Positions 33,973-45,514 of a stretch of 64,000 nucleotides of DNA are shown here, one piece after another. Source of the stretch: Lonicera japonica (lineage: Eukaryota > Streptophyta > Magnoliopsida > Dipsacales > Caprifoliaceae); NCBI GenBank assembly GCA_021464415.1, contig CM038469.1:970501-1034500 (forward strand). The letters run 5' to 3'. Under the pieces are notes generated by a model. That model did not search any database. It was not told where the DNA came from and saw only the letters and a list, made by a program, of their open reading frames with translations. Every line of letters begins with the position of its first letter. Within the stretch, counting starts at the first letter, position 1. The position numbers and the translations under genes were made by a program.

Positions 33973-34227
33973 TGTTGTAAAACTATTGATATATGGATAT
34001 CTATAAGTAGTTTTGTAAGATACAATTCATCCCACATTGGAATTGTGGTATGAATGAGGGATTACCCAATAGTATATATAGTTTATTTGTCACACATTAA
34101 TTATATAGAGAAGTAAGGAGGTTAGCTCTTAATATAAATAGAGCTAACCCCTACACATATTATATATCAGTTGAGTAATAAGATTTATCTTATTCTTTTA
34201 TTTCTTTCTCTCTCTATTATTTTAACA
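33973..34227 (+). repeat. 3' LTR of copia element 1
   Basis: It starts TGTTGTAAAACTATTG after the tract AAGGGGGAG, ends TTTTAACA, and is followed by AAAAT. Confidence 0.9.
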
Positions 34228-34545
34228 AAAATTAGTTTTTTCTTTTAAAAAGTCGTTCTCCTTTTTTAAATTAAGCTATTAAAAAGTACTCTTCAAATTA
34301 TTTTTTTAATATTTTATTTAATTAAAATTTATGTTAGTTAAACAAAATACCAATATCATTAATTATTAAAAAAATAAAAAAAATTAAAATATTATTATTT
34401 GAAAATTTTGTTAGAGTTATTAATTTAAAGTGTTTTTCAAAATTCACTCTTCTGTCAAATAAGCCAACCAATTACATATTTAAATAGTCTCTTTTGAAGA
34501 ATATGTTAGAGATGCTCTCATTTTGAGAAAATAATATTATATGCT

Positions 34546-37500
34546 TTTGAAATTACAAGTTTTTGTACACATGCGTTACACGTGATTTTAGTGGTCGACA
34601 AATATCATTAAATTCATTAATAAATATATATATATATATATATATATAACTAAGAATTGAATAATTAATTTGAAATAAAAATAATAACAAATGAACAAAA
34701 CATAGTGTCAAGTGTAAAATTTATTTTATTTTATTTTTTGGCCTACCTAAAAGCCTTATAATTTTAATACGATTTATTAAAAAGTTTGTTACGAAGTTAC
34801 ATAAAAGTATTATACATAACCCATAATTTAACACAAACTTTAACTTGTTTAATTATTTTAGCCAAATAAAATAGAGTTTAAATTTATCTGAAATACTAAT
34901 ATAAACATATTTGGAGTTATACACTTATAGTCTTATACTATTTTATTTAATTTAAATCTAGCTTAAAATTTTATTTAATTATTGTTGGTACGAAAATCTA
35001 GAGCATATATATTTCCAACCACGAAGTAAATTGATTGAGTAGTGATTAAAAATGATAGTAGGCTGATAAGAATAAGAAAAAATGTATAGTGGATGTTCAC
35101 CCTATATGAGGATATGAGTTATTCCTTCTTTTATGAATAGAGTTAGGAGCTGGAGTGCTTTGTATTATAATGAATACATTCTGGTTACAAGCAAATAATA
35201 TCTCTCTAGTTATTATATCCTTATGATATTACAATTGGAGGAGTTTTAAGCCACTCAGAGCCAGATTTTCCTAAACTAGGAGCTCAGTTGTGTACTTTGA
35301 AGCTTTATCTCCCTTTGTATGTCTCTTTTGAGTACTGTAGCTCTGTGGTAAGATTCTTGTAATAAAAGTTTGATTACTTTGTTGCTTGGTTGTTGAGGGA
35401 ATTAAATGCCTCCATATATATAATAAAGAGGGAAGCGTGTAGGAGAGCTCGTAGAGCATGTCCAAAGCCATCCTTGATAATAATCAATTCTGACCTTTCT
35501 TCTCTATATATTTTGGTGCATTTAATGCAGTTGATATGCATTTAATGGAGTTGAGGGAGGTTCTATGGCGCTGGCAGAGTTGGTAGCAGTCGCATATGCT
35601 GCCTGTACTTATTCTGAATCATTATTTGGCCAAAGGCTCTAGAGCTCGTTAGAAGAGCTTCGACAATTAAGCTCCGAAAACTGTTGTGTGAAGACAATCG
35701 CCTAGGTCGAGTAAATATATATATATTTCAAAGCTGGGGCTCTTTGTTGGCACTCAGGCTAAAGATCTAGAGCTCACTTTCCATGGCAGGATTTTTTGCT
35801 AACGTGGGCGGCCACATGTCTTCTCATGACTAGCTATATAAACTAATATATTAATTTACTCTATCAATTGCCCCTATGCTCACCATTTAGCTCAGAGGAG
35901 CGGATTGGGAGGATAAGCTCCTTTTTGAAGTCTAGGAGAGCTCTGAGCTTTGACAAATGAGTTATTTGGAGCACGAATTCTGACAAGCGATCAAGTCCGA
36001 TGATCTCGTCGATCTTGATAGGGAGAGTTTGAACACTTGACTTTGCAGATTGTATTTATCTTATTTAACCATCATTTAGAGCTCTTTATTAAGCAGTTAC
36101 CTTTTGGGGTGATTGAGTCTATCTATTCCGTATTTTTTGGAAAACGTGCGAACGTGCAGTAGTGGCCCTTCTAAATGGATAGTTAGCTTCTCCCACACAC
36201 CTTATATAAAATGTTTAGACTTGGAAAAATCTTCACTTTATTTTTCTCAAACCCTAGGCATCTTAGAACTCTGAATCCCTAAGTTACTGCCTTTTTCTGT
36301 TAGTCTAGCCTACAAAGGTCCCTTAGAAAACTCTTTCAAAATATTCTCGAGGGTCTCCCTTAAGGATCTTTTTAGGTTAGCCCATTACTTTGCGCCTACG
36401 ACACTTCTCCATTCCATAGTTTTATTTATGAAACGCTTAACAGACCAAGGGCAAAACCTTGGAATCCTTCCTCAAGGTGAGGTGGGTTATTCTTCGAGCA
36501 CAGCTCTGGCTGTGGCTTCTTCAACTAGGATTATCACTATCTATAATAATGATATGCAAATGACCAAGATCTTCCTTCCCCGTACTATTGGGTCCTCTGA
36601 GGACGCTATTAAGGCATACTCATAGTACATTAGCTCCTTAACCGTTTTTTCTATCCCTCCACATTTTCTCCGGTGGACATCCTGTCGTTTAAAGAGAAAT
36701 ATCAAATCCTGGCAGGTGTTAAGATCAGGGCTCTAGATTCGGAGGAGAGAGCATGCTATTATAGGCATGGGGAGGTCAATTTATACGAATCTACATTTGA
36801 ACATGAGCTCAAGTTCCCAATGGACGACCACTTGAGGGAGCTATTGGCGGCCCTAGATGTCGCCCCTATTCAAATCCTTCCAAATGTGTGGAGCTTCTTG
36901 ATAGGCACCATCCTTATCTTTAGAGCCATATCCGCTAGAATTCATGAGATCTCGGTGGAGGAATTTATGACTCTTTTTCAGCCTAAGGATGGGGGGAAGC
37001 AGGAACAGTGGGACCCTCAGTTGTCCGAGTATATTAGGTGCTCCAAAGCTTATCTAGAACCTCCCATATAGCATCCCCAATTGGAAGAAAATATTCTTTT
37101 ACGTCTCTGGAACTGGATTGGAGCACAAAAACTTGTAATAACAAATTTGTAAATAATAAAGCAATTTTTTCACATATAACATCTTGGTTTTCAAATAAAG
37201 TGGCAAACATTTCTACCAACAACTTGTGAAAGCATTAGTACTCTTGTTAAACAAAGGTCTAAGTGAGTTTTTTGTAGATAATAAATAATAAGAATACTAC
37301 CTTTTAAAACTATCTGGTCCCAAATTAAGTTTACCAAAAAATGGCACATAAAAAAGATATTATGATTGCTAAATGCTTTTGTTTTCATTTCTCGTGGCTT
37401 AGAACTTTGGAAACAAATCTATAAAGACACGACGACCTCAACTTTAGTGTGGAAAATGCTCAATTCTTAACCTTCATTTTCCACTCAAATGAGTCCAAAA

Positions 37501-38274
37501 ACATTGACTTGGAAAGAGACTCATCTTAAAGTGTAGAGTTATCTTTCCTTAGTTAGTTCATTATGTAATTGTGTGTATTTTTGTTCACTTATACTTTTTA
37601 TTCATAAGTAATTATTATTTCACCATTTCTATGTGTTTCTCTCATTCACGACCTACTACTAAGTTAATTGAACATCCATGATTGAATTTCGATTCTTGAA
37701 TTTTTTATTCTCCTTATGCTGCTTTCTCTGCCTCATCTTGTTTTGAAAGTGAGGATTATGTACTCTTAGGCTGTGTGTGATTGGTTGATGTGGAAAAGAG
37801 TTGGATTTTCTAGAATTTGGGTGTTAGATTTCACTTCTTTTTCCCTTTAATTGTGTGATTGCACTCATTTTTTCATGGTACAATATCTTTTTTCTTGGGA
37901 AGTTTGTTACGAGGTTATATATAAGTCTTATAGATAACACATAATTTAACACAAATTCTAACTTGTTTAATTATTTTAGTTAGAAAAAGTAGAGTTTAAA
38001 TTTATCTGGAATACTAATACTAATATAAAAATATATGGAGTTATACACTTATAGTCTTATGCTATTTTATTTAATATAAATCTAGCTTAAAAGTTGTTTA
38101 ATTATTCTAGCAAAGTAAAGTAAAGTTTGAATTTATTTGAAATACTAATATAAAAATATATGAAGTTATACTGTTTTATTTAATGTAAATTTTAAAATAT
38201 TTTGTATAAAATCTAGGAGCATATTTGTCTTCACAAAAAAAGAAAAAAAATACTTAAGTTATTTGTACTTTTAT
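34546..38274. mobile_element. Insertion block specific to copy A, with a gypsy-type ORF remnant
   Basis: Copy B lacks this block. Two related AT-rich segments (about 34770-35015 and 37898-38240, sharing TTAACACAAA, TTTAAATTTATCTG and ending AAAATCTAG(G)AGCATAT) flank about 2.9 kb of different composition that holds the ORF at 36428-37071. The flanking repeats lack TG...CA ends, so I do not call them LTRs. (TA)n lies at 34625-34648. Confidence 0.5.
36428..37071 (+). pseudogene. Gypsy-type transposon ORF remnant (Transposase_28-like)
   Basis: The first piece starts MKRLTDQGQNLGILPQGEVG and stops at 36623-36625. A second frame (36673-37071) reads FKEKYQILAGVKIRALDSEE, then YYRHGEVNLYESTFEHELKF, PMDDHLRELLAALDVAPIQI, LPNVWSFLIGTILIF. 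This resembles the Pfam 'putative gypsy type transposon' domain found in an accessory ORF or N-terminal region of plant Ty3/gypsy elements: a short helical domain with F..KY.I...V.IR, a GE(V)..YE..F..GLRFP-like centre and L.P..W..L. The leader upstream (36200-36427) has a TATATAAAA box. Truncated after about 37071. Confidence 0.55.
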
Positions 38275-39222
38275 ATATAATATAGATGTATTACTTTATT
38301 AATATTGATAATTGCTTAGCAATAATGTCACACTACGTAAATTCTACTTTTTTGTTTTTAATAATGGTTCCCAATAACCACAAAGTTTAAGATATGTTTT
38401 TTATTTTTTAAAATTTTAGGTACAAAGTATGATCTTAGTGAAGAAAAATTGGGTTGAGTAGCTAATAAGGAAATATGCAACGAATCAAATCAAGAAAGTT
38501 TACCATAATTACATCCCATTGAAATATAATTTATGCTCCCGGTCCTTATCAAATGTGAGCAACTGGATGAACATCCCAGCATTGAATATCAATTCATGGC
38601 TCAAACCATATCTAAACTCACATGATTAAGGGTTTGACCTCAAACAACTACTTCATATATCTATATATAATTATGTCTTATAAATTAAATCGAGGGGGTT
38701 ACCTTTGGTTTGCACTTAAAATTACTATGTTACGTTTGTCAATTAGACTCATGTTTTTTAGGTTCCATTTGATAATAACATAAAAAAAGAAAAAAAAAAC
38801 ATTTCATATAAATAAAAAGTTGAAAAATAAGTTGAGGCATGTTATGATATGCCCTACATCTAATGCTTATTTTTATGAGTATATATCTTTCATCATTCAT
38901 TATTTCTTGGGGTTTTTTTTCTTTCTCTACTGCTAAAGAAAATTTATCTATGGAAAAAATGCACAAAGTAAGAAGACATGTCACTACATGCCTCAATTTA
39001 TTTTTCAATTTTTCACAAAAATTAACTATTTTTTTTCTTCATATTGTTATCAAAACAAACCATTAATGTACAAATAAGTGCCTTACCACTCAAATAAACT
39101 CCCCTACATTAATTTACAAATATTTACAATTTGTATTATCCAAAACTATTATATTTAATATGGTACATGTGTATTATATTCTTACATATATAATATTGTA
39201 CAAAAAGGTGTACTCTAGTATA

Positions 39223-40407
39223 GACCATCTCCAGTGTCTATGGTAAATGGTAAGAAAAATTTGGCATTGTAGCACACCCAATTCCACAACGCGTAGGGCA
39301 AAAATTAGACATGTCAACTCATGCAAAACTCTATGTGTCGCGCGGCCCTGCCCAGTCAGCAATCCCCACAACATTTTGAATGTCGCGCGTGGGGTTACCG
39401 TTATCCCATCAACAGCTCTTCTCCAACAGATAGATTATTAACGGTCATATTTTAGCCTATTCAAACATTTGCCCACAAATGTTTGAAAATGCATCATTCT
39501 TCTCCTTATTTTTCATACATATACACTTAGACTAATCAAATAACAACCAATTTCGAGTTATTGAAGTCATTTTGCAGATAATCAAGGTACAATTATCTTA
39601 TTAATTGTACTTTATTAATTATTAATTAATTTATAAAATAGAAAATAAAAAATTACCCAATCCATTTCATTGGTTCCGTTGCTAGCATTACTCATTGCGT
39701 GCAATAATTTTGCAATATAAAGTGAAACAACTTTAATAATAACGAAAAATCGCGATTGAATAGAGGATTGTGTCATTCGATGTAAAACTTCGGGTTGCTC
39801 GTGGTATTTGACAGTAATAACTTGTCACATGCTATTCAAAGATTGATTAGTACCTTGAATTGGACCAACATTTACAGTAAGATAAGCACGACATAAAGCT
39901 TCATCCTCAAAAATTTGAATATTTGCTCCTCGATTCTTATACATAATTAAAAAAAATTAAACTTCTACACGTATAAAAAAAATTAAAAATTGAGTTTAAT
40001 GAGAGAAGACTAAAATAGATTTATTTATTTTTTTTAAAAAAAAGAAGAAGTTATGAAAGATATGAAACTGTGAAAGTTTGGAAAATTGGGAGGTATTTAT
40101 AGTTAAAAAAAGTTGAAAAAGATCCGTTAAAGCTAACGGCTAAAATTTCAATATTGCAAAAACTCCTCCCACTCACATGATGTATAGTCCATCTGGTGAT
40201 GACTGGGCATCACACGATGTTCTATACATCGCGGGCGACATGACAGGTGCTCGCGATATTCTCTCCATCGTGGGAGAGAATAGTTTGTCCCCGTACAATT
40301 TTACCATTTCTCTCCCATTTTAGCCAACTATTTTAACTTTTAGCATGTGCATTGGAGACAAAAAAATGATAATTTTGATAATTTAACACATACATTGGAA
40401 GAGGGTC
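39223..40407. mobile_element. Non-autonomous DNA transposon, 1,185 bp, 8-bp target duplication
   Basis: The ends GACCATCTCCAGTGT and (complemented) GACCCTCTTCCAATGT are inverted repeats. The flanks are CTAGTATA (39215-39222) and TTAGTACA (40408-40415). Copy B has a single TTAGTATA (48600-48607) at the matching position, confirming the insertion. The 8-bp duplication suggests hAT, while the terminus and the SANT-like ORF inside recall Harbinger-type elements. The superfamily is open. Confidence 0.8.
39683..39944 (-). pseudogene. SANT/Myb-like ORF remnant inside the 1.2-kb transposon
   Basis: From the minus-strand ATG at 39944 the frame reads NRGANIQIFEDEALCRAYLT, then VNVGPIQGTNQSLNSM followed by a stop, then VITVKYHEQPEVLHRM, and ends near ASNGTNEMDW. 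The pattern (F..DEALCRAWL.V..DPI.GT.Q....W..+...YH) is that of plant 'glutathione S-transferase T3-like / NAM-associated' SANT proteins encoded by DNA transposons. In the stop position the family has Trp. It is probably the DNA-binding accessory ORF. Confidence 0.55.
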
Positions 40408-40539
40408 TTAGTACATATATATATATATGATTCCAGACCCAACTATACATACGACAAGTTAGTTTTTGCTTTAATAATCTTTCTTAAATTCACAACTTTT
40501 GAAAACAAGTAAAGGCTGGATGATGGATTCCACCACTAA

Positions 40540-40989
40540 GGCCATCTTTTATGGGTAATGTAAAAATGTAATGTAAAAGTGTGTATTTGGCCTATCAATT
40601 AAACAAGAATTGCACCGAGCAGAAGGTAAATTAAGCTCCCACGATTTACCTTGTATCGTTGCCATAAAATCCATGCTTCCCACGCATATGATATTCGTGG
40701 CAGGCAAACTTTTTTTTTTTTCCCTTCTTTCATTTGGTTGAAAAGGTGTATCATTTTTTCTCCCACGACATATCAATGTCGTGGCACTTGAAAATCGTCT
40801 CCCACGACATATGATATGTCGTGGCAGGTGAACTGTCCCCCGAACATCATGTGTCGGGCGAGGTAAAAAATTGTCGGCTGGTATTTAGCTTCGGTTTACC
40901 TCTTTTTCCATTTTTTTACACTTTTAACTTACGCGCTGGCATGTGAAATAGGCAAATTTTGCTTTTTACCTTGTGGGATGGAGATGGTC
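40540..40989. mobile_element. Tourist/Harbinger-like MITE, 450 bp, TAA target duplication
   Basis: The ends are GGCCATCTTTTATGGG and (complemented) GACCATCTCCATCCCAC. TAA flanks both sides (40537-40539, 40990-40992), with a single TAA at the empty site in copy B (48753-48755). The inside holds palindromes such as CCCACGACATATGATATGTC with GTGG following. Confidence 0.85.
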
Positions 40990-41088
40990 TAATAATTAAC
41001 CGATAAATTAATATATAATTAAACCCACATCACTAGTTAGCAATTAAAAGCCTGTTGCTTATTGGTAGTATGAAAAAGGTTGTCAAAA

Positions 41089-42012
41089 TAAGAGTCGCTA
41101 TTAACACACATCAATTTATTTTTTAACATTTTTTTTTAAAAAAAGTCAATTATTTTATTAATATATAGCACTTTTTTTTTAATTAATTCATTAATTCCAT
41201 TAATTAAAAACTTCTTATTCTTCTTCTTCTTCACCACCACCACTGCCGCTACAACTACCATCCAAATCATCATCACTCTTCAAAAAAAGTAAAATACTTA
41301 TATTTTTGTTATCCCTTTATGTTTTCTTTTATTGATAAATCATTGGATACAAACAAATGCGAACAAAAAAAATTTAAAAATAGAAACAAAACAAAAAGAA
41401 TGTTTACTCGGTTCCTAAGAATTGATTGTTATTCATCATACTCGGCTCAAAAGAACTGAGTAAAGTATAGGTTACTCAGTCTTAAGGAACCGAGTTAGAC
41501 TTTGGGTCATTTTTCAATTCCACTCGGTTACTTAGGACTGAGTGACATGTGCTTTACTTTGTTCATTTGGACCGAGTATGATGAATAACACTCGGTTCCT
41601 AGACCTTTATCCATGGCAGAACTTTATTTTAACGTGGCATGTGCACCGGTCAAATTAAAAAGTCTTATTTATTTTTTCTAAAAACCATATCTAATAGATT
41701 ATTGTCAATAGCACATGGTATAATTTTCTTTTTAACCAATAACGAAATTTTTTAAGAAAAAAGATAGGAACAACTAGATTTGGAAAGAAGAAGATTGAAG
41801 ATGAGATTTGTGGGGTGAGTGGCTTGATTTTATTTTTATTTTTTTGAATTAAGAGAAAAAGAGATTGAAGTGGAGAAAGTAGAGTGTTTTTTAAATTAAT
41901 ATTAATCTTAAAATTAAATATGGAGTGTTAGGAAAATATAAAATTTAGTTCTGGAGTGTTAAAGAGAAATGGAGTGTTAAAAAGTGAAATGATGTGTCAA
42001 TAGTAACCCTCT
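41089..42012. mobile_element. DNA element of about 0.92 kb with long imperfect inverted ends
   Basis: The left end GTCGCTATTAACACACATCA and the complemented right end GTTACTATTGACACATCATT match, followed on both sides by TTTTTTAACA. An inner palindrome (ATTCATCATACTCGG ... CCGAGTATGATGAAT, 41431-41592) sits in ACTCGGTTCCTA-type DNA. No ORF. The start of a relative lies at 56005. Target duplication not resolved. Confidence 0.6.
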
Positions 42013-42507
42013 TATATATATATATATATATATTTAAAAAAATATGCATAAGTAAGATTAATTTTAACACAAGTAATAAAATTAGCTCTTTATTTTAAAA
42101 AGTCATTCTCTCTTTTTAAATTAGGCTATTAAAAAAATACTTTTCAAACTATTTTTTTAAATATTTTATTTGATTGAAATTTATATTAGTCAAACAAGGA
42201 AAAAACTTTTCAAATGAGACACCAATATTATTAATTATTAAAAACAACAAAAATATTAAAATATTATTATTTGAAGAGTTTGTTAGAGTTTTTTATAGTG
42301 CTTTTCAAAATTCACTCTTTAAATGGTCATATAGGTTAACAAAGTACATATTTAAAGAGCCGCATTTTAAGAATATGATAGAGATTCTCTCATATTGACA
42401 AAGTAATATTCTCTTTACCATAATATAATACTACTTTGAGAAATTATATTGTATACTTTTGGAATTATACATTACTTTATCAATATAGATAATAACTTTA
42501 ACAATAA

Positions 42508-42889
42508 GAGCATCTCTAATGGTCTAACTAAAATAGCAATTATAATCAATTTTAACAATGTTAACAAAAAATCGTACCCCAATAGCATAATTAAACTTTA
42601 GCGATTCTTTAACCAATAACCAAATCTTCTCCCTTTATAATCAAAGTTAACAACCTTCTTCAAAACTCAAAATGAGGGACCCACTAATTATTTTGGGTAA
42701 AAGATGATCTTTTCAAATTTAAATAATATTTCCCTTTTTTTTTAACAAAATTTTAAATTGATTAATTTGCAACCAATCAATATAATGAGCTCCACAAATT
42801 TGGTTATTGAGAAAAAATAACAATTGAAGTGCTCCACATTGTTAACTTTAACAATTTATAAAATGAATAATTAAAACCCATTCACTAGG
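42508..42889. mobile_element. MITE-like insertion specific to copy B
   Basis: Absent from copy A between AGCAATA and AAATTCTAC. It starts GAGCATCTCTAATGGT and ends AACCCATTCACTAGG, a weak inverted pair typical of short plant MITEs. AT-rich and non-coding. Target duplication not certain. Confidence 0.55.
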
Positions 42890-42984
42890 AAAATTCTACA
42901 TTTCTTTGTTTCTAATAATGGTTCTCAATAACCACAAAGTTTAAGATATATTTTTTTTTTTAAAAAAAAAATTTAGGTAGAAAG

Positions 42985-43923
42985 TGTTGGAAAAAATTGG
43001 TTTTGATACCTTTTTGAGGATAATTTTAAATGGGGTTTCACACTCGGTTATGAAAGAAAATTATAGATTCGTGTTCTCCTCCGTGAGTACATCGAGATCG
43101 TGTATTTGTATGCTCAAAACGGATTTGGGGTGAATGAGAAATTGTCACCCAAAGTGAGCTACTTGAGATGGAAAATAAAATGGGAAATGTTAGTCCCACA
43201 TTGGAACTTTGGAAAAACTTGTATGAGTTTATAAAGTATTAACTTTCACTAGCTCATAAGCTTCTAAGAAAAGGGAGTGCAAATCACGGACTGAATTTGG
43301 CTTGACACAGGCTTGGCTTGTATACGCCCGCACCTGCGGACACAAATGTCGCTTTGAAAATGGCCAGCCGCGCGGGGTCATGTTTTGCACTTAGAGTTTT
43401 CCAGTTCTTTTATTTTCTTTAAACACACCCATTTTTAATTGTTTTTAATTTCTCTTAATTAGGAGATTTTAAATTCAAATTAATTTAAAACCGTTTGAAT
43501 TAATTCCTATTAAATTGTAAAAACGTTTTATTTAATTATTGCAATTAATTCAAAACGTTTTTTTATGATTAATGGATATTAATTCTAGTGTTCATTCCCC
43601 ATGTATAAATTGGAGGTCTTAGAGACCCCATTCCACACAAGTTTACACACACCTCTATTCACTTTATTCTCTCTTGCTCTCTAGAATAGGTTTTTGTTTT
43701 GGTGGTGATCAAGTTCATACACAATATAAAGTTCGTTTTGCGAGTGACACCAAAGTGCTAAAAGGTAGACACTCTTTACCGTTTTATCCTGGGAGACAAA
43801 TGCCATAACAAACCTCGTAAGCACCGTGGGAGGCGGCGTAATTGTTTTAAGGAGATCGTGTGTTACACGAGACTCGGTTTTATTTTTGTTAAATTGTTAA
43901 TTTTCGCATATTTTTGGCTAACA
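42985..43923 (+). repeat. 5' LTR of copia element 2 (939 bp)
   Basis: TATA-type box ATGTATAAAT is at 43601. It ends TTTTTGGCTAACA. It carries a short insert near 43226-43250 absent from the 3' LTR. Confidence 0.9.
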
Positions 43924-43939
43924 ATCTTAAAACAATTAT

Positions 43940-45425
43940 TGATTATTTCGGTATTAACAATTTTTTGGATATTTTCGTAAAACCTTGAAGAGTTTCGGAA
44001 TTTCTTCATTTTCGGGAAAAAAAAACAGTTTATGAAAAAACAGTTTTGAATTATCATTGTAGAAAAACAGTTTTGAATAATTATTTCTGGAAAACTGTTT
44101 TTTGGTTTACGTGTTTGGAAAAAACAGTTTTGGTTTTTTCATTTCTGGAAAAAACTGTTTTTGGGGGAAAAAAAAGCAGTTTTTTTTTTCCAATTTCTGA
44201 AAAAAAACAATTTTGAAACAGTTTTTTTTTGGAAAAACAGTTTCTGGAAAAAACAGTTTTGAAAAAAAAAAAACAGTTTGAAATTTAATTTCTGGAAAAC
44301 AATTTTTTTTTTGGAAAGAAAAACAGTTTTGGTTTTAAATTCTGGCAAAAAAAAACTGTTTTGGTTTAATTTCTGGAAAATAGTTTTTGAAAAAAAAAAC
44401 AGTTTTGATTTTAAATTCTGGAAAAAACTGTTTTGGTTTAATTTCTAGAAAACAGTTTTTTGAAAAAAAAAAAACAGTTTTGTTTTAATTTCTGGAAAAC
44501 AGTTTTTTGAAAAAAAAAACAGTTTTGGTTTTAAATTCTGGAAAAAACTGTTTTGGTTTAATTTCTGGAATACAGTTTTTTGAAAAAAAAATAGTTTTGG
44601 TTTTTTCATTTTCTAGAAAAACAGTTTTTGAAAAAAAAACACAATTTTTTTTGGTTTTTTAATTTCTGGAAAAAAAAAAACAGTTTTTGTAAAACTGTTT
44701 TGGTATACATTTCTGGAAAAAAAAAACATTTTTGATTTTTTCAATTTCTGGAAAAACAGTTTTGGTTTTTTCAATTTCTGGAAAAACAGTTTTTTGGTTT
44801 ACAATTTCTGGAAAAACAGTTTCTTTTACAGTTTTTGGAAAACTGTTTGGAAAAAAAAAAGGAAAAACTGTTTTAAACAGTTTGTGGAAGGAAAGGATAA
44901 AAACAGTTTATGGAGAAAACTGTTTGGGGAAAAACTGTTTGAAAGGAAAAAATAAAAAATAAAAATAGTTTCGAGGAAAACTGTTTTGTAACAGTTTCTG
45001 GAAAAACAGTTTAATATAAACTGTTTTGGGAAAAATACTATTTTTTGGAAAAACAGTTTCGAGAAAAATTGTTTTGATAAAACAGTTTCGGAAAAGGAAA
45101 AACTGTTTATGGAATTTTTCTGGAAAAGCAAAAAAAAAAAACAGTTTGGAAAACTGTTTTGGGAAAAATTTGTACAAAAACAGTTTCGGATAAATTGTTT
45201 TGGAAAAATCTGTTTTGAAAGAAAAAAAAAACTGTTTTAGGAAAAAACAGTTTCAAAGAAAAAAAAAACTGTTTTAGGAAAAACAGTTTTAAGGAAAAAG
45301 TGTTTTGTGGAAAACAGTTTCAAGGAAAAAAAATTGTTTTAGGAAAAACAGTTTCAAAGAAAAAAAAACTGTTTTGTAGGAAAAACAGTTTCGTAAATTG
45401 TGGGAAAACATTTTCTTAAAACTGT
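43940..45425. repeat. AAACAGTTT / AAACTGTTT array with TTCTGGAAAA words, about 1.45 kb
   Basis: The 9-mer AAACAGTTT and its reverse complement AAACTGTTT occur dozens of times, spaced by TTCTGGAAAAA, TTTTGGTTTT and poly-A stretches. Some larger units of about 60 bp repeat (44340-44590). The many opposite-facing copies can pair, so the region can form extensive hairpins in RNA or DNA. It occupies the place of leader and gag in copia element 2. The open frames on both strands are low-complexity by-products. Confidence 0.92.
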
Positions 45426-45514
45426 TTAAGGAAAATATATATATATATATATATATTTATTGAAACTTTGTGTTTCTAGAATTTGATATTTTGTTTGTAT
45501 GTGCTTAAGGTACA

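Larger units (their letters stand above)
28166..34227 (+). mobile_element. Near full-length but decayed Ty1/copia element (6.06 kb)
   Basis: LTRs are at 28166-28423 and 33973-34227 (both end TTTTAACA; each carries TATAAATAGAG). A polypurine tract, AAGGGGGAG, precedes the 3' LTR. AAAAT flanks both sides (28161-28165 and 34228-34232), and AAAAT occurs once at the unoccupied site in copy B (42078-42082). Coding remnants run in copia order: integrase tail near 31580-31680, reverse transcriptase 32365-32830, RNase H about 33120-33600. The 5' LTR has 7 extra bases at its start. Confidence 0.92.
28115..41044 (+). repeat. Duplicated intergenic segment, copy A (with insertions)
   Basis: Matching blocks to copy B: 28115-28165 plus 34228-34545 to 42033-42430; 38275-39214 to 42450-42490, 42893-42984 and 48091-48600; 40408-40539 plus 40990-41044 to 48601-48804. 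All are in the same order and orientation. The differences are insertions, several of them clean transposon insertions with target duplications. No gene is part of the shared DNA. Confidence 0.85.

Noticed and set aside
34770..38240. LTR pair of a gypsy element
   Set aside because: The repeats lack TG...CA termini, primer site and polypurine tract, and differ in length by an internal partial repeat.
44139..45177. Phe/Lys-rich ORFs on both strands
   Set aside because: Low-complexity translations of the AAACAGTTT array.
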